From positions 2,480,001 to 2,544,000 of the forward strand of contig NZ_CP087590.1 in assembly GCF_015594925.2 (NCBI RefSeq): DNA of 64,000 bases, in the 5' to 3' direction. The stretch is from Vibrio sp. VB16. Lineage in GTDB: Bacteria > Pseudomonadota > Gammaproteobacteria > Enterobacterales > Vibrionaceae. The notes beneath the pieces were generated by a model, which was not told the origin of the DNA, made no database searches, and saw only the letters and a program-made list of their open reading frames with translations. Within the stretch, counting starts at the first letter, position 1; each line of letters starts with the position of its first letter. Both the position numbers and the translations under genes were made by a program. Shown in pieces: positions 49,936-58,929 of the stretch.

Positions 49936-50856
49936 TTATGACTTTCTAACCAATTGTGCCACTATCATTTCAAGCGTCGAATGCTTGAATTCGGTTCCCA
50001 GTTGTCTCCTTAACTTACCTCCATCCAGTATTAGCTCTTTCTCCCATAAATATTTCATTTCTTTGACCTCTCTTATTAGAGGGACGAAAAAGGCCAGAAT
50101 AGACAAACTCCACCAAGGGAAATCAGAGAGGTCGAGTTTGTATCCAATAACCTTGAACGCATGCTGCCAGTCTTTACCTGTCAACACCAACCCAGAGTCG
50201 TGCCATAACTCATATTGGAGACTCTGTTGTTCCACCGCACTCACCGCATTGGTACATAAATCAGGTAAATAACTCCAAAAATGACGGTGCGTCGAAGAAT
50301 GAGGTTGACGCATTACAAAGCGTTCATTGCCTCTTTTTTTAAGCATCATTTTTAGCCACTCCCCACCCTCGCCTTCACTAATGAAATCCCCTGCCCTAAT
50401 AATTGTCACCTTTGCACCATTATTTGCTGCTGCCAACAACCTCAATTCCATCTCTTTCCTAATTTCACCTTTCGGTGTCACACCGACCATCGGTGCATCT
50501 TCAGTTATAGGCGTTAAACTCGGTTCATAGCTATACACATTACCTGGAAATAATACATGGTACTTTTTACGTTCTGCTAACTGAACAACGGGCTCCAACA
50601 TGCTAAGCGCTAACCGATGCCAATCTGGATACGGTAAATTAATCGCATAAACAATTAGGTCAACACCTTCAGATTCGGACTCTAACAGAGCCTTATCTTG
50701 ATAACTTCCTTCGACAATTTGGTAGTTTAAGTGTTGCTCCGTCAAGTGCTTTCTACCTCTTACTATCGCTTTAACATTCCAACCTTTATTTGTCAGCGCC
50801 ATGGCCATCTCTCTACCAAATTTTCCTGTAATTCCTAATATCAAAGCTGTTTTCAT
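49936..50856 (-). CDS. NAD(P)-binding epimerase/NmrA-like protein
   Basis: 306 residues of the extended SDR/NmrA group. The dinucleotide-binding start LILGITGKFGREMAMALTNK is the GxxGxxG type; VYAINLPYPDW and FPGNVYSYEPSL follow the fold of sugar-epimerase-like reductases. No Tyr-x-x-x-Lys in canonical spacing is evident. C-terminal third is hydrophobic (WWSLSILAFFVPLIREV). It is divergent from a LysR regulator with an AT-rich 90-base gap, which suggests it is that regulator's target. Substrate unknown. Confidence 0.75.
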   Translation of the reverse strand: MKTALILGITGKFGREMAMALTNKGWNVKAIVRGRKHLTEQHLNYQIVEGSYQDKALLESESEGVDLIVYAINLPYPDWHRLALSMLEPVVQLAERKKYHVLFPGNVYSYEPSLTPITEDAPMVGVTPKGEIRKEMELRLLAAANNGAKVTIIRAGDFISEGEGGEWLKMMLKKRGNERFVMRQPHSSTHRHFWSYLPDLCTNAVSAVEQQSLQYELWHDSGLVLTGKDWQHAFKVIGYKLDLSDFPWWSLSILAFFVPLIREVKEMKYLWEKELILDGGKLRRQLGTEFKHSTLEMIVAQLVRKS

Positions 50857-50947
50857 ATTCGTTACTCATTGATTTACACCGTGTTGATACTTTACTATTC
50901 ATATTAAGACTTAAGAATCACCAAAAATGACGAATGGATATGCAAAA

Positions 50948-51841
50948 ATGAATAATCAGACAGTAATGGTTAACTGGCAAAGCTGGCACTATTTTGTTAC
51001 TGCAGCTGAATCTGGAACGGTTAGCAAAGCCGCTTCAACGCTTGCTATTTCTCAACCCACACTTAGCAGGCAGTTAGTGGATCTAGAAAAACAGCTTGGA
51101 CAAGCTTTATTTAATCGAAGTACACAAGGAATTACGTTAACTGAGTTCGGGCTGATACTGCTAGAAGAAGCAAAGCTAATGCAGAGCTCGGCATTTCGGC
51201 TTCAGCGACTTGTTGGTGGGCACACCACTGCATTGTCAGGTAGGCTCAGGCTCTCCGCTAACGAACTGCTGGCGAATTATTACCTTCCTAATATTCTCCC
51301 GACGTTTCTAAACCAATATCCCGATATAAGCGTTGAGATAGAGGTGACTAACCAAGCTTCAAACATAGATAAAAGAGATGCAGATGTTGCGATACGAATG
51401 TTTCGACCGACTCAGATAGATCTTGTCGCTAGACACCTCTTTGATATACCACTTGGGTTTTATGCAAGTCGCGGCTACTTAGAAAATGTTGGGACACCAC
51501 ATTCCCCAGAGGCACTCTTAGAACATCGAATACTTGGTTACGACAGAGACACTCAAATAGAACAAGGTAGCCAATTGTTGGGATGGAACTTAAAGAACGA
51601 GGACTTTAAACTTCGCTGCGATTTCATGCCTATTCAGATTGAATTGGCGCGAAATGATGGGGGTATCGTCGTGACACATTGCGAGCTTGCAACCAAGCTT
51701 TCATTACAAAAAATTGAGATAGGCATTGAGTTGCCAAAGTTACCCGTTTATTTGGTATGTCATAGAGACGTACAGCACAATCAGAAAATAAGAGTCATGA
51801 TGGACTATTTAGCAAAGACACTTACGAACGCATTGAAATAG
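50948..51841 (+). CDS. LysR-family transcriptional regulator
   Basis: 297 residues from the ATG at 50948, with GGA upstream; an ATG at 50927 in the same frame has no site. The N-terminal helix-turn-helix is clear (WHYFVTAAESGTVSKAASTL, ISQPTLSRQLVDLEKQLG, LFNRSTQGITLTEFG), followed by the two-lobe co-inducer domain starting near residue 95 (GRLRLSANELLANYYLP). It most likely controls the divergent NAD(P)-binding protein gene. Effector unknown. Confidence 0.92.
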   Translation: MNNQTVMVNWQSWHYFVTAAESGTVSKAASTLAISQPTLSRQLVDLEKQLGQALFNRSTQGITLTEFGLILLEEAKLMQSSAFRLQRLVGGHTTALSGRLRLSANELLANYYLPNILPTFLNQYPDISVEIEVTNQASNIDKRDADVAIRMFRPTQIDLVARHLFDIPLGFYASRGYLENVGTPHSPEALLEHRILGYDRDTQIEQGSQLLGWNLKNEDFKLRCDFMPIQIELARNDGGIVVTHCELATKLSLQKIEIGIELPKLPVYLVCHRDVQHNQKIRVMMDYLAKTLTNALK

Positions 51842-51908
51842 CATTGCTGATCTGTACCTTTACTTCGGTCTTAAATGGATCCAATCATCTGATTACGCAT
51901 ATATAAAT

Positions 51909-52307
51909 CTACTTACTTAATGCACACTTTACGTTCAAGTCTTCACATATTTTTAATATGGCAGACAAAGGTGTTATTTCGTTTTCCATTGTAATATCAG
52001 AGGTGATTGTGAGCTTTGAAAATGTAGAATTAATGGTCGAAACCTTGATACTTGCGCTCTTGCCATTTTGGTTCAGGTCCATCAAATATAAAGCGTCATC
52101 TTGACTAGTAATCTCCACATTCTTGTTATTTGCCGCAATCTCAAGCGCGGTTTGGTAGACATTTTTAGCTGGTGCATCGATATCCACGGAGGCGACTTCA
52201 TGGTTCTGACTTTTGTAATACATAACCGCCCCAACAGTTGCCACTCCAAGACCTGCACAACCAGATATCGAAAGTGAAGCTAACAACATAAATATAACTT
52301 TTTTCAC
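51909..52307 (-). CDS. Small lipoprotein, DUF3568-like
   Basis: 132 residues with a lipoprotein signal: MKKVIFMLLASLSISGC, the lipobox LSISGC placing the acylated Cys at residue 17. Then a hydrophobic stretch GLGVATVGAVMYYKS and a small alpha/beta domain (VYQTALEIAANNKNVEI, SIKVSTINSTFSKLTITSDI) as in DUF3568 proteins of unknown function. Probably periplasm-facing and membrane-anchored. GGAGA lies upstream of the ATG. Monocistronic. Confidence 0.75.
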   Translation of the reverse strand: MKKVIFMLLASLSISGCAGLGVATVGAVMYYKSQNHEVASVDIDAPAKNVYQTALEIAANNKNVEITSQDDALYLMDLNQNGKSASIKVSTINSTFSKLTITSDITMENEITPLSAILKICEDLNVKCALSK

Positions 52308-52655
52308 ATGCTCTCCTTAAATATTTACAGTTTGAACGAAACCATCCACCGCATCGTTCTGTCTCTGTATAACTTAGTTGTAATTTGGTATTTCGGCAAA
52401 CTAACATCCATTTTTACAAGGTCTACGATGAATAAGTCAATGACGTTTCCTCAACCAATTCATTCTACACCAAGATAAAATATGCCATATTGCGGCAGAA
52501 AAGCATGACTATTCACCATCTAAACAGCGTCATGTGAATTAACTCAAGGAAGTAAGGTGGTAGAGAATAAATGGCTTAACCACGGATTAGGCCGACAGCA
52601 TGACGGCAAGTGCAATAAAAAAGGAAGGAGATAAACAGACAAATAGATGAATAGA
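52308..52655. other. Intergenic region without recognised genes
   Basis: About 350 bases between the lipoprotein gene and the TRAP operon terminator. It must contain the lipoprotein promoter. No other site is recognised. Confidence 0.35.
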
Positions 52656-52684
52656 AGAAGAGGCCTAAACAACAGGCCTCTTCT
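52656..52684 (-). terminator. Terminator of the TRAP transporter operon
   Basis: AGAAGAGGCCT pairs with AGGCCTCTTCT over 11 bp around AAACAAC. On the minus strand it follows the dctP stop by 11 bases; the trailing sequence is T-rich but without a pure T-tract. Confidence 0.75.
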
Positions 52685-52695
52685 ATAGGGACGTC

Positions 52696-53745
52696 TTACT
52701 TCAAGTAACTAGACTTGTTAGCCTTATCGACTTCTGTAAGGAATAGGTCCATCAATTCAACACCTTCGTTACCCAAAGACTCCTTTATTAACGCTTTAAC
52801 TTTAGGTTGGGTCGCTTCACGCATTTTATTGCGCTCAGCTGGTGATAGAGCATTAACTTTCATCACTTTCTTAAGACCAGTCAAACCTCTATCTGAAGAC
52901 GCTTCAATTAAGCGAGACAGACCGCGGTTAGCACTCATGGCTATTTGTGTTGCATCACGGATGATTTTCTTCTCTTCCGCGTTCAAGCTGTCATAAAAGC
53001 TTTTGTTCATCATAAACGTATATGGGGCAAATAGGTGGTTAGTTAACGTCAGGTTACTTTGAACTTCATTAAACTTCGCAAATGATACGGTTGGTACAGG
53101 GTTCATTTGGCCATCAATTACGCCAGTTTGTAATGCAGAATACACTTCACCCCACGCTAACGGGTAAGCTTCTGCACCAAGCGATTTTACAATCGTCTGG
53201 TGCGTTGGCAGTGTCATTGTACGGATACGCAAGCCGTTAAAATCTTCAAGTGTTTCGATAGGACGTTTAGAGTTAGTTATTGAAAAGAAACCGCCTGTAT
53301 CTGGAAAACCGAGTACTTTTACGTCCCCGAGTTCTGCGCTAATATCATCCGCTAATACTTGGCCAAATTTGCCGTCTAAAACATCATAGGTTGATGCATT
53401 ATTGTCAAACGCAAATGGAATATCTAACACACCAATGCGTGGATAATATCCTGCTACAGCGCCTACCGATGATAACGTGGCTTGCAATTGACCATCTCGC
53501 ACCATCTGTATATGTTCTTTAGAAGAGCCTAATTGGTTGCTAGGATATACCTGAACCGTTATCTCACCATTAGATGCGGTTTCTACGATGTTTTTAAAGA
53601 CACCAGTAAACGCGTGAGCAGGGTTTTCCATCATGTCAGCTTTATTATCGTGACCAAAACGGATAACCTTCTCAGCCAAAGCTTGTGAAGAAACAGTGCA
53701 AGTTAGTATTACTGTTGCCAGCAACGTTTTTGTTATAGTTTTCAT
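52696..53745 (-). CDS. dctP: TRAP transporter solute-binding protein DctP family
   Basis: 349 residues from the ATG at 53745, which has GGAGAG upstream and gives a signal peptide (MKTITKTLLATVILTCTVSSQALAE, shown only to its cleavage region). The DctP fold is seen in VYPSNQLGSSKEHIQMVRDG, FNGLRIRTM (the carboxylate-binding Arg) and YSALQTGVIDGQMNP. TRAP binding proteins capture organic acids; near sugar-acid catabolic genes this one may bind a uronate or aldonate. Last gene of dctQMP, 90 bases after dctM. The name is used for the family, not a proven C4-dicarboxylate role. Confidence 0.88.
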   Translation of the reverse strand: MKTITKTLLATVILTCTVSSQALAEKVIRFGHDNKADMMENPAHAFTGVFKNIVETASNGEITVQVYPSNQLGSSKEHIQMVRDGQLQATLSSVGAVAGYYPRIGVLDIPFAFDNNASTYDVLDGKFGQVLADDISAELGDVKVLGFPDTGGFFSITNSKRPIETLEDFNGLRIRTMTLPTHQTIVKSLGAEAYPLAWGEVYSALQTGVIDGQMNPVPTVSFAKFNEVQSNLTLTNHLFAPYTFMMNKSFYDSLNAEEKKIIRDATQIAMSANRGLSRLIEASSDRGLTGLKKVMKVNALSPAERNKMREATQPKVKALIKESLGNEGVELMDLFLTEVDKANKSSYLK

Positions 53746-53787
53746 TAAATGACTCTCCAATCATAGAGTATGTGTAGGGTGAAAATA

Positions 53788-53815
53788 ATCAGTATTTTCA
53801 GTATTTTCAGTATTA
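53788..53815. repeat. Short tandem repeat between dctM and dctP
   Basis: CAGTATTTT occurs nearly three times in a row in the 90-base dctM-dctP spacer. Confidence 0.6.
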
Positions 53816-53835
53816 TTAAGTGATGTTAATTGTTA

Positions 53836-55113
53836 CTAGTACCCTAGTAATCTAGGAATAAATAACGCCAAGCCAGGCCAGTAAGCAATGACAAATAATA
53901 AAGCTAACTCTCCTATTAAAAATGGCATTAAATCTTTTGCAATCGCTTCAAGTTTTGTTCCGGTAACCGATGACAGTACAAATAAACAGGCGCCAATAGG
54001 TGGTGTCATCAATGATATATTGAGGGACAAAACAAATACGATACCGGCATGTAATGGGTCCATCCCAATTTCTTGAGTTAGAGGAACTAATATAGGTGCC
54101 AATATAATAAGCATGACATTTATGTCCATAATCATGCCTACGGTTAGCAACAAACAAATTATTAGTAGCAAGATGACATCGGGGTTGCTAGATAAGCCCA
54201 CAAATATATCGGCAATTTGTTGTGGTATCTGGTTAAAGCTCAACCACCAACCCAATATAGAAGCTGAACCAATAATTAAATATATTACTGCGGATATCTG
54301 AGCGGTTCTTATCATCATTGTAAATAACGAATTTAAGGTTAGGTTTCTATATATTAGTGAACCAACAAGCAAAGCATACCCAACAGCAATTGAAGCCGCT
54401 TCCGTCGGTGTCACTATTCCGAAAACGATGCCACCCAAAATAATGATTGGCATTAATAAGGCTAGAAATGACCCTCTAAAGTGCATCAGAACAACGGAAA
54501 GAGACGCACGCTGAGCCATCTTAGGTAAGTTTTTACTCTTACCCGTAATCCCTATGATCGCCATACAGACAGCACAGACAAGTAGACCCGGTAATATACC
54601 CGTGGCAAACAAACCACCAATAGAGACACCCATTAAAGAGCCATACACAACCATTAACCCTGATGGTGGTATGGTTGGCCCAATAATAGAACCCGCCGCT
54701 GTTACTGCGCATGCGTAAGACTTGGTATAGCCTTGTTTTTCCATTGCTGGAACCAACGTACGCCCAAACGCTGCCGCGTCTGCGGTCGCTGAACCTGTAA
54801 TGCCAGAGAAGAATACAGACGCCAGCATATTCGAGTGTGCAAGGCCTCCTCTGAAGTGCCCCACTAAAGATTCAGCAAGCAAAACCAAACGACTGGTGAT
54901 GCCAGTTTGATTCATTATTTCACCGGCCAGAATAAAAAAGGGCATGGCAAGAAAAGGGAAGATATTCAGGCCATTAAATATTTTACTTGGAGCCAAAGAG
55001 GTGAAATGCATGCCTCCTACATCAAACATTCCGCTTAAACCTGCTATCCCTAGAGACAATGCAACTGGTGCACCTAGTAACAATAACCCAAGAAAGAGTA
55101 TGCCAACGATCAT
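53836..55113 (-). CDS. dctM: TRAP transporter large permease DctM
   Basis: 425 residues, about 12 membrane helices plus re-entrant loops. Family stretches: LGAPVALSLGIAGLSG, FLAMPFFILAGEIMNQTGI, FFSGITGSATADAAAFG, IIGPTIPPSGLMVVYG and MTPPIGACLFVLS. It couples uptake of the bound solute to the sodium gradient. Its ATG overlaps the dctQ stop by 4 bases, and the two proteins form the membrane complex. Confidence 0.94.
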   Translation of the reverse strand: MIVGILFLGLLLLGAPVALSLGIAGLSGMFDVGGMHFTSLAPSKIFNGLNIFPFLAMPFFILAGEIMNQTGITSRLVLLAESLVGHFRGGLAHSNMLASVFFSGITGSATADAAAFGRTLVPAMEKQGYTKSYACAVTAAGSIIGPTIPPSGLMVVYGSLMGVSIGGLFATGILPGLLVCAVCMAIIGITGKSKNLPKMAQRASLSVVLMHFRGSFLALLMPIIILGGIVFGIVTPTEAASIAVGYALLVGSLIYRNLTLNSLFTMMIRTAQISAVIYLIIGSASILGWWLSFNQIPQQIADIFVGLSSNPDVILLLIICLLLTVGMIMDINVMLIILAPILVPLTQEIGMDPLHAGIVFVLSLNISLMTPPIGACLFVLSSVTGTKLEAIAKDLMPFLIGELALLFVIAYWPGLALFIPRLLGY

Positions 55114-55631
55114 GATTCTTCTCCTAACAAAGCATTCGGGGTATTCGTTATTTCGGATATGTCTTGAATTAAAACGATCAATGCTTGGAATGCACTAAGA
55201 AAAAAGGTAACCGGGATCGCTGCATAAGCGTACGACATAGGAAGAGCAAAGACAGTAGATAATTGCTGCTCTCCTTTTTCCATATAAGCAATCCCTGCAT
55301 AGGCAATATAACTAAAAAACAGCACCATTAATAAACTCATAGTAATCTTTAATATTGTTTGAATATTCAATGGCAATCGTTTAACAACAAATTCAAGCCC
55401 CATGTGTTCTCTTCCGAATGTACAACAAGGAACCGCTAATAAAATGCCCCATATCATAATATATCGCGCAAGTTCTTCTACCCATGAAAGCTGCCAATGA
55501 AATAGATACCTGTCCGCTACTCCAACCCAAACATCGATAATTAGTAACGCCATCAATATGCCGACTCCGTATTGATTGACTTTATTTACTGCCTTACCAA
55601 AATCGTAAACATTTTTCCTAATGGCACCCAT
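55110..55631 (-). CDS. dctQ: TRAP transporter small permease DctQ
   Basis: 173 residues with four membrane helices. The DctQ motif region reads WVGVADRYLFHWQLSWVEELARYIMIW (WVEELARY is the core). AGGGTGA precedes the ATG. First gene of dctQMP; its promoter lies in the 197-base gap after rpiR, which is upstream on the same strand. Confidence 0.93.
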   Translation of the reverse strand: MGAIRKNVYDFGKAVNKVNQYGVGILMALLIIDVWVGVADRYLFHWQLSWVEELARYIMIWGILLAVPCCTFGREHMGLEFVVKRLPLNIQTILKITMSLLMVLFFSYIAYAGIAYMEKGEQQLSTVFALPMSYAYAAIPVTFFLSAFQALIVLIQDISEITNTPNALLGEES

Positions 55632-55828
55632 AGGTCACCCTCTAATAACTTATTAATTCTTAAAATTAAAAACAGAATTTGGTCATCATATGTAATATTT
55701 ATTATTTTACGCGCCAATTACGTACATCTGTTCCAGTGTGTTTAGTCCGATATTTTTAGTTCAGTATTTACATTTAAATATAATCCATTAATGCTTGGTC
55801 CAAAGACCTGCCCTAGAATTAGAGACAT

Positions 55829-56689
55829 TCAGTCGCCTAACGGTAGCCTTCCACTTCCTCCTCGATGAGCATCAAGGTTTAGTTTAATTTTCCGCAAATT
55901 TTCTTGTACAATCTTTTCTCTTTTATGAGCCAACTTCATCGAAAGCACATCCAGCTGAACCATAAGCGCGTATCGAGATGTTGTCGGCCGAAAAATATCA
56001 TCCCCTTCGCTTATTTCAATTTTGAAAGTAACGTCAGCGAGCTGAGCCAACGGAGAAATAGCGCTGGTGAAGGCAATGATTTTTGAACCGTATTGCTTGG
56101 CTATTTTTGTTATCTCTAAAAGCTCTGGTGTCCGGCCTGAAATAGAGAACACCATTAGCACATCATCTGTCTGCATTACTGAGGCTGTCATTCTTCCCAT
56201 CATGCTGTCACTTAATGCTGAACAAGTAATACCAAGGCGAAACAACCTGTTTTGAGCCTCCTGAGCCATCACACTTGATGAACCACCGCTACCAAAGATC
56301 ACCAATTGCTTCGATTTCTCAATGTATCCAATCGCTTTTTCGATCATTTTTTCAGAAACCATTTGTTCATGGCGATCCAGCGTTTTATGAATAGCGAGAA
56401 ACAAACCTTGAGTATCAGAATATACGGTGTTAGTTACAAATCTTTGCCCTAAGCTTTGGCATTGCGCTAATTTTATTTTTAATTCACGAACATCTTTGCA
56501 TCCAATCGCTTTTGCAAATCGAGTCACAGATGCCTCACTTACTCCGGCCTTTTTAGCTATTTCAGTAATACTCGCGTTTGCGCAGAAAGTAATATTTTCT
56601 GTAATCGCTTTTGCTACTCTTTTCTCCGCGTCTCTAAGTTGAACAAACGCATCATGAATACGAGAAACAATATCTATTTCATATGTCAT
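55829..56689 (-). CDS. RpiR-family transcriptional regulator with SIS domain
   Basis: 286 residues from the ATG at 56689, with AGGGAA upstream. The N-terminal HTH_6 domain (RVAKAITENITFCANASITE, KAGVSEASVTRFAKAIGC) is followed by a sugar-isomerase SIS domain (FGSGGSSSVMAQEAQNRL, VFSISGRTPELLEI) that binds phosphorylated sugars or sugar acids. HexR, a KDPG-sensing regulator, belongs to the same family. It sits between the dgo/kdg operon and the TRAP operon, so it likely controls one or both. Ligand inferred, not shown. Confidence 0.92.
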   Translation of the reverse strand: MTYEIDIVSRIHDAFVQLRDAEKRVAKAITENITFCANASITEIAKKAGVSEASVTRFAKAIGCKDVRELKIKLAQCQSLGQRFVTNTVYSDTQGLFLAIHKTLDRHEQMVSEKMIEKAIGYIEKSKQLVIFGSGGSSSVMAQEAQNRLFRLGITCSALSDSMMGRMTASVMQTDDVLMVFSISGRTPELLEITKIAKQYGSKIIAFTSAISPLAQLADVTFKIEISEGDDIFRPTTSRYALMVQLDVLSMKLAHKREKIVQENLRKIKLNLDAHRGGSGRLPLGD

Positions 56690-57279
56690 TAATATTCCCT
56701 TAGTTGATGTGTTCAATTTATTAATTTGTGGTCATAATATCTGCGAACTTACTCACACTAAATTTTTAAATTGTGATAGTTTCTATCATCATCGATTGTG
56801 AAATATCACAATACTCTTAAAAAACAATTAGATAAAACCAAAAGATGAATGAAAGAAAAGCATCGGGTCAATGATAGAAAGTATCGAACAAGGCCGTTCA
56901 CTTCACAAAAAAACGCAACCATTTGCGTCATTTCTCACAATTAAGTTTGGTTGTAACTCTATTCTTAAATACACAATTGATATTTTACGCTGTACAACAG
57001 ACCAAATTAACAAAGCCAGACGGGAATTAATTTAGCTTGTGAACAATCATCGTTAATTTTTGATTCGAAATCACAATGAAAAATTAGGTTTATTTTATTT
57101 GTGGCGTTCTTATTTCATATATTAATAAAGATCAACATCACAAAATTAGTGTTAACTTAAATAGTGTTTCAGCTCGGTAATATTGACGAAAGCTAATCTA
57201 TATTGCCAAGGATGAATAAGAATATATTGTCGTCGGTTGGTCTTTCGTGGTGAGTATTCCCTGTGCCTTATAAGAAGTG
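56690..57279. promoter_or_regulatory. rpiR upstream region with several inverted repeats
   Basis: About 590 AT-rich non-coding bases. Candidate operators: TGATAG-TTT-CTATCA (56774-56788), a related TGATAG-AAA-GTATCG (56872-56886), ATTGTGA-AATA-TCACAAT (56795-56812) and ACGCAA-CCAT-TTGCGT (56913-56928). The first two look like repeats of one operator, fitting autoregulation by the RpiR protein. The third resembles a CRP site with a shortened spacer (4 rather than 6). Confidence 0.5.
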
Positions 57280-57314
57280 AAAAAATTGAGCAAGCAGGAA
57301 TACGGCTTGCTCAA
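57280..57314 (-). terminator. Rho-independent terminator of the kdg/dgo operon
   Basis: TTGAGCAAGC (57286-57295) pairs perfectly with GCTTGCTCAA (57305-57314); on the minus strand the stem runs into six T. It lies 35 bases after the dgoA stop. Confidence 0.92.
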
Positions 57315-57348
57315 TCAGGGCGCGTGCTTAGTCTTATGCTAATGATAA

Positions 57349-58008
57349 CTACATAGAAGAGCCGTCTTTCATCTCTAGTGACGCATGGTAAGCCTTAATG
57401 AAGGCATTGGCGTTCATTTTGACCTCTTCATCACTCATGCTTGGCGTATAGAGAGCACCACCTAACCCAAACCCGTAGGCACCACTATCTAAGAAAGGTT
57501 TCATACTTTCTACTTTTGGATTGATACCTCCAACAGGCAGACATAACGTATCTTCAGGTAAGACTGCTTTGAGTGCCTTGAACCCCTCCAACCCCATGAC
57601 TGAAATAGGAAACAACTTAATACCTGTAACACCTAACGCTATAGCAGAGAACGCTTCACTTGGTGTCGCGACACCTGGGAAGACAGCACAATTAGCTTCG
57701 TTAGCCAACCGAATTACTTGCTCGTTTAGGTTGGGGGTGACCACTAAATTCGCACCTGTCGAAATGACTGCTTCCGCTTTTTCGGCAGTCGTTACCGTAC
57801 CAGCGCCAATAAAGTATTCTGAACCAAAACAATCTACTAACTTTTGTATGCTCTTCAAAGCTTGTGGGCTATTCAAAGGTACCTCAATAAATGAGAATCC
57901 TTCGTCGATTAATATTCGAGTTATGCGTATTGCATCTTTGGGTAGTATTCCTCGTAATATCGCTATTAGAGGAAGCGCTCCATTTATTGTCGCTTTACAC
58001 TTATTCAT
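57349..58008 (-). CDS. dgoA: 2-dehydro-3-deoxy-6-phosphogalactonate aldolase
   Basis: 219 residues of the KDPG/KDPGal class I aldolase family. The start LPLIAILRGILPKDAIRI and FIEVPLNSPQAL are typical of DgoA rather than Eda. The Schiff-base lysine is in GIKLFPISVMG (about residue 133), and the phosphate site in LPVGGINP. It cleaves KDPGal to pyruvate and glyceraldehyde 3-phosphate. Overlaps dgoK by 8 bases. Last gene of the operon. Confidence 0.93.
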   Translation of the reverse strand: MNKCKATINGALPLIAILRGILPKDAIRITRILIDEGFSFIEVPLNSPQALKSIQKLVDCFGSEYFIGAGTVTTAEKAEAVISTGANLVVTPNLNEQVIRLANEANCAVFPGVATPSEAFSAIALGVTGIKLFPISVMGLEGFKALKAVLPEDTLCLPVGGINPKVESMKPFLDSGAYGFGLGGALYTPSMSDEEVKMNANAFIKAYHASLEMKDGSSM

Positions 58009-58903
58009 CTTTTATGTCCTGTTTTACTTGTAACATACCTTCCAAAAAGCAGTGATTACCGTCAATAGTACAAAATTCGATATCTAAGGCTTGGCACGCT
58101 TTCTCATACCGTTCACACAAAAGAGGATCCCCAACTAAGTAGACACTGTCACTCGCTAGCGAGCGCAACTCATAGCCTATTAATAAGCCAGATAGATAAT
58201 CTTGAATGTGCGATTCTTCGACCAGCTCAAATAGTCGAACGGTTCGGGCAGAAAACAATCGGTTCAGTAGATTTGGCTCTGAACTATTGGTTATACCTTT
58301 GAAGAAAGAGTCATGTGACTCTACAGGCTCTGGCAAACCTCGACCCAGTATTGAATGATTAATAAGGAGTGAAAATAACTCTCCTGTCATGTAGGTAGAA
58401 AAATCAATCAGCTTACCGTTGTCTAAAACGATATGTTTACTGTGGGTACCGGGAAATACAGCATGAAAACTCTCTTTTTGGATTATCACTTGTAAACCAA
58501 ACAGTTGGACTTCTTCTCCACGCATCACATCATAGCTATCACTATGATCCTTGTGACTAACCCCTGGAACTAACGTCGCCTTACCTCCCCATGGCAGTGA
58601 AAACTGGTGGGCTTTTCTTGCAAGGTCGGTCATTGATAAAGGGGCTGGAACATAAGGGGTCTCTACCCATCCCTGAGCCGAACCGATCATTCCCGCCATA
58701 TATATTGGGAGGTGTTGGTACTGACCAAGCCAATCAGATAACACACCCGCTAAGGCCTGAGAGAACTGGCGGTTCTCTACCTGCAACAAACCTAACTTTT
58801 GTTGATATTGTCCCAAAACCTTTCCATTCTCTCCTATCGCGAGAGCACGAAAATTGGTCGTCCCCCAATCAATAATTAAGAATTGTATCTCTGAGTTATT
58901 CAT
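58001..58903 (-). CDS. dgoK: 2-dehydro-3-deoxygalactonokinase
   Basis: 300 residues. DgoK signature near the N-terminus, IDWGTTNFRALAI, is the ATP-binding phosphate-1 motif; GMIGSAQGWVETPYVPAP, VPGVSH, MRGEEVQLFG and VFPGTHSKHI are further DgoK stretches. It phosphorylates 2-keto-3-deoxygalactonate at C6. AAGGAA precedes the ATG. Its presence with a second kinase (kdgK) means the operon can handle both C4 epimers. Confidence 0.93.
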   Translation of the reverse strand: MNNSEIQFLIIDWGTTNFRALAIGENGKVLGQYQQKLGLLQVENRQFSQALAGVLSDWLGQYQHLPIYMAGMIGSAQGWVETPYVPAPLSMTDLARKAHQFSLPWGGKATLVPGVSHKDHSDSYDVMRGEEVQLFGLQVIIQKESFHAVFPGTHSKHIVLDNGKLIDFSTYMTGELFSLLINHSILGRGLPEPVESHDSFFKGITNSSEPNLLNRLFSARTVRLFELVEESHIQDYLSGLLIGYELRSLASDSVYLVGDPLLCERYEKACQALDIEFCTIDGNHCFLEGMLQVKQDIKDE

Positions 58904-58929
58904 ATTTTTCCTTACAGGGAAGACACCAC

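Noticed and set aside
56690..57348. Possible small gene in the rpiR upstream gap
   Set aside because: No open frame of useful length with a ribosome-binding site; the region looks regulatory.
57521..58033. Plus-strand 170-codon frame across dgoA
   Set aside because: Antisense to a clearly identified aldolase gene.
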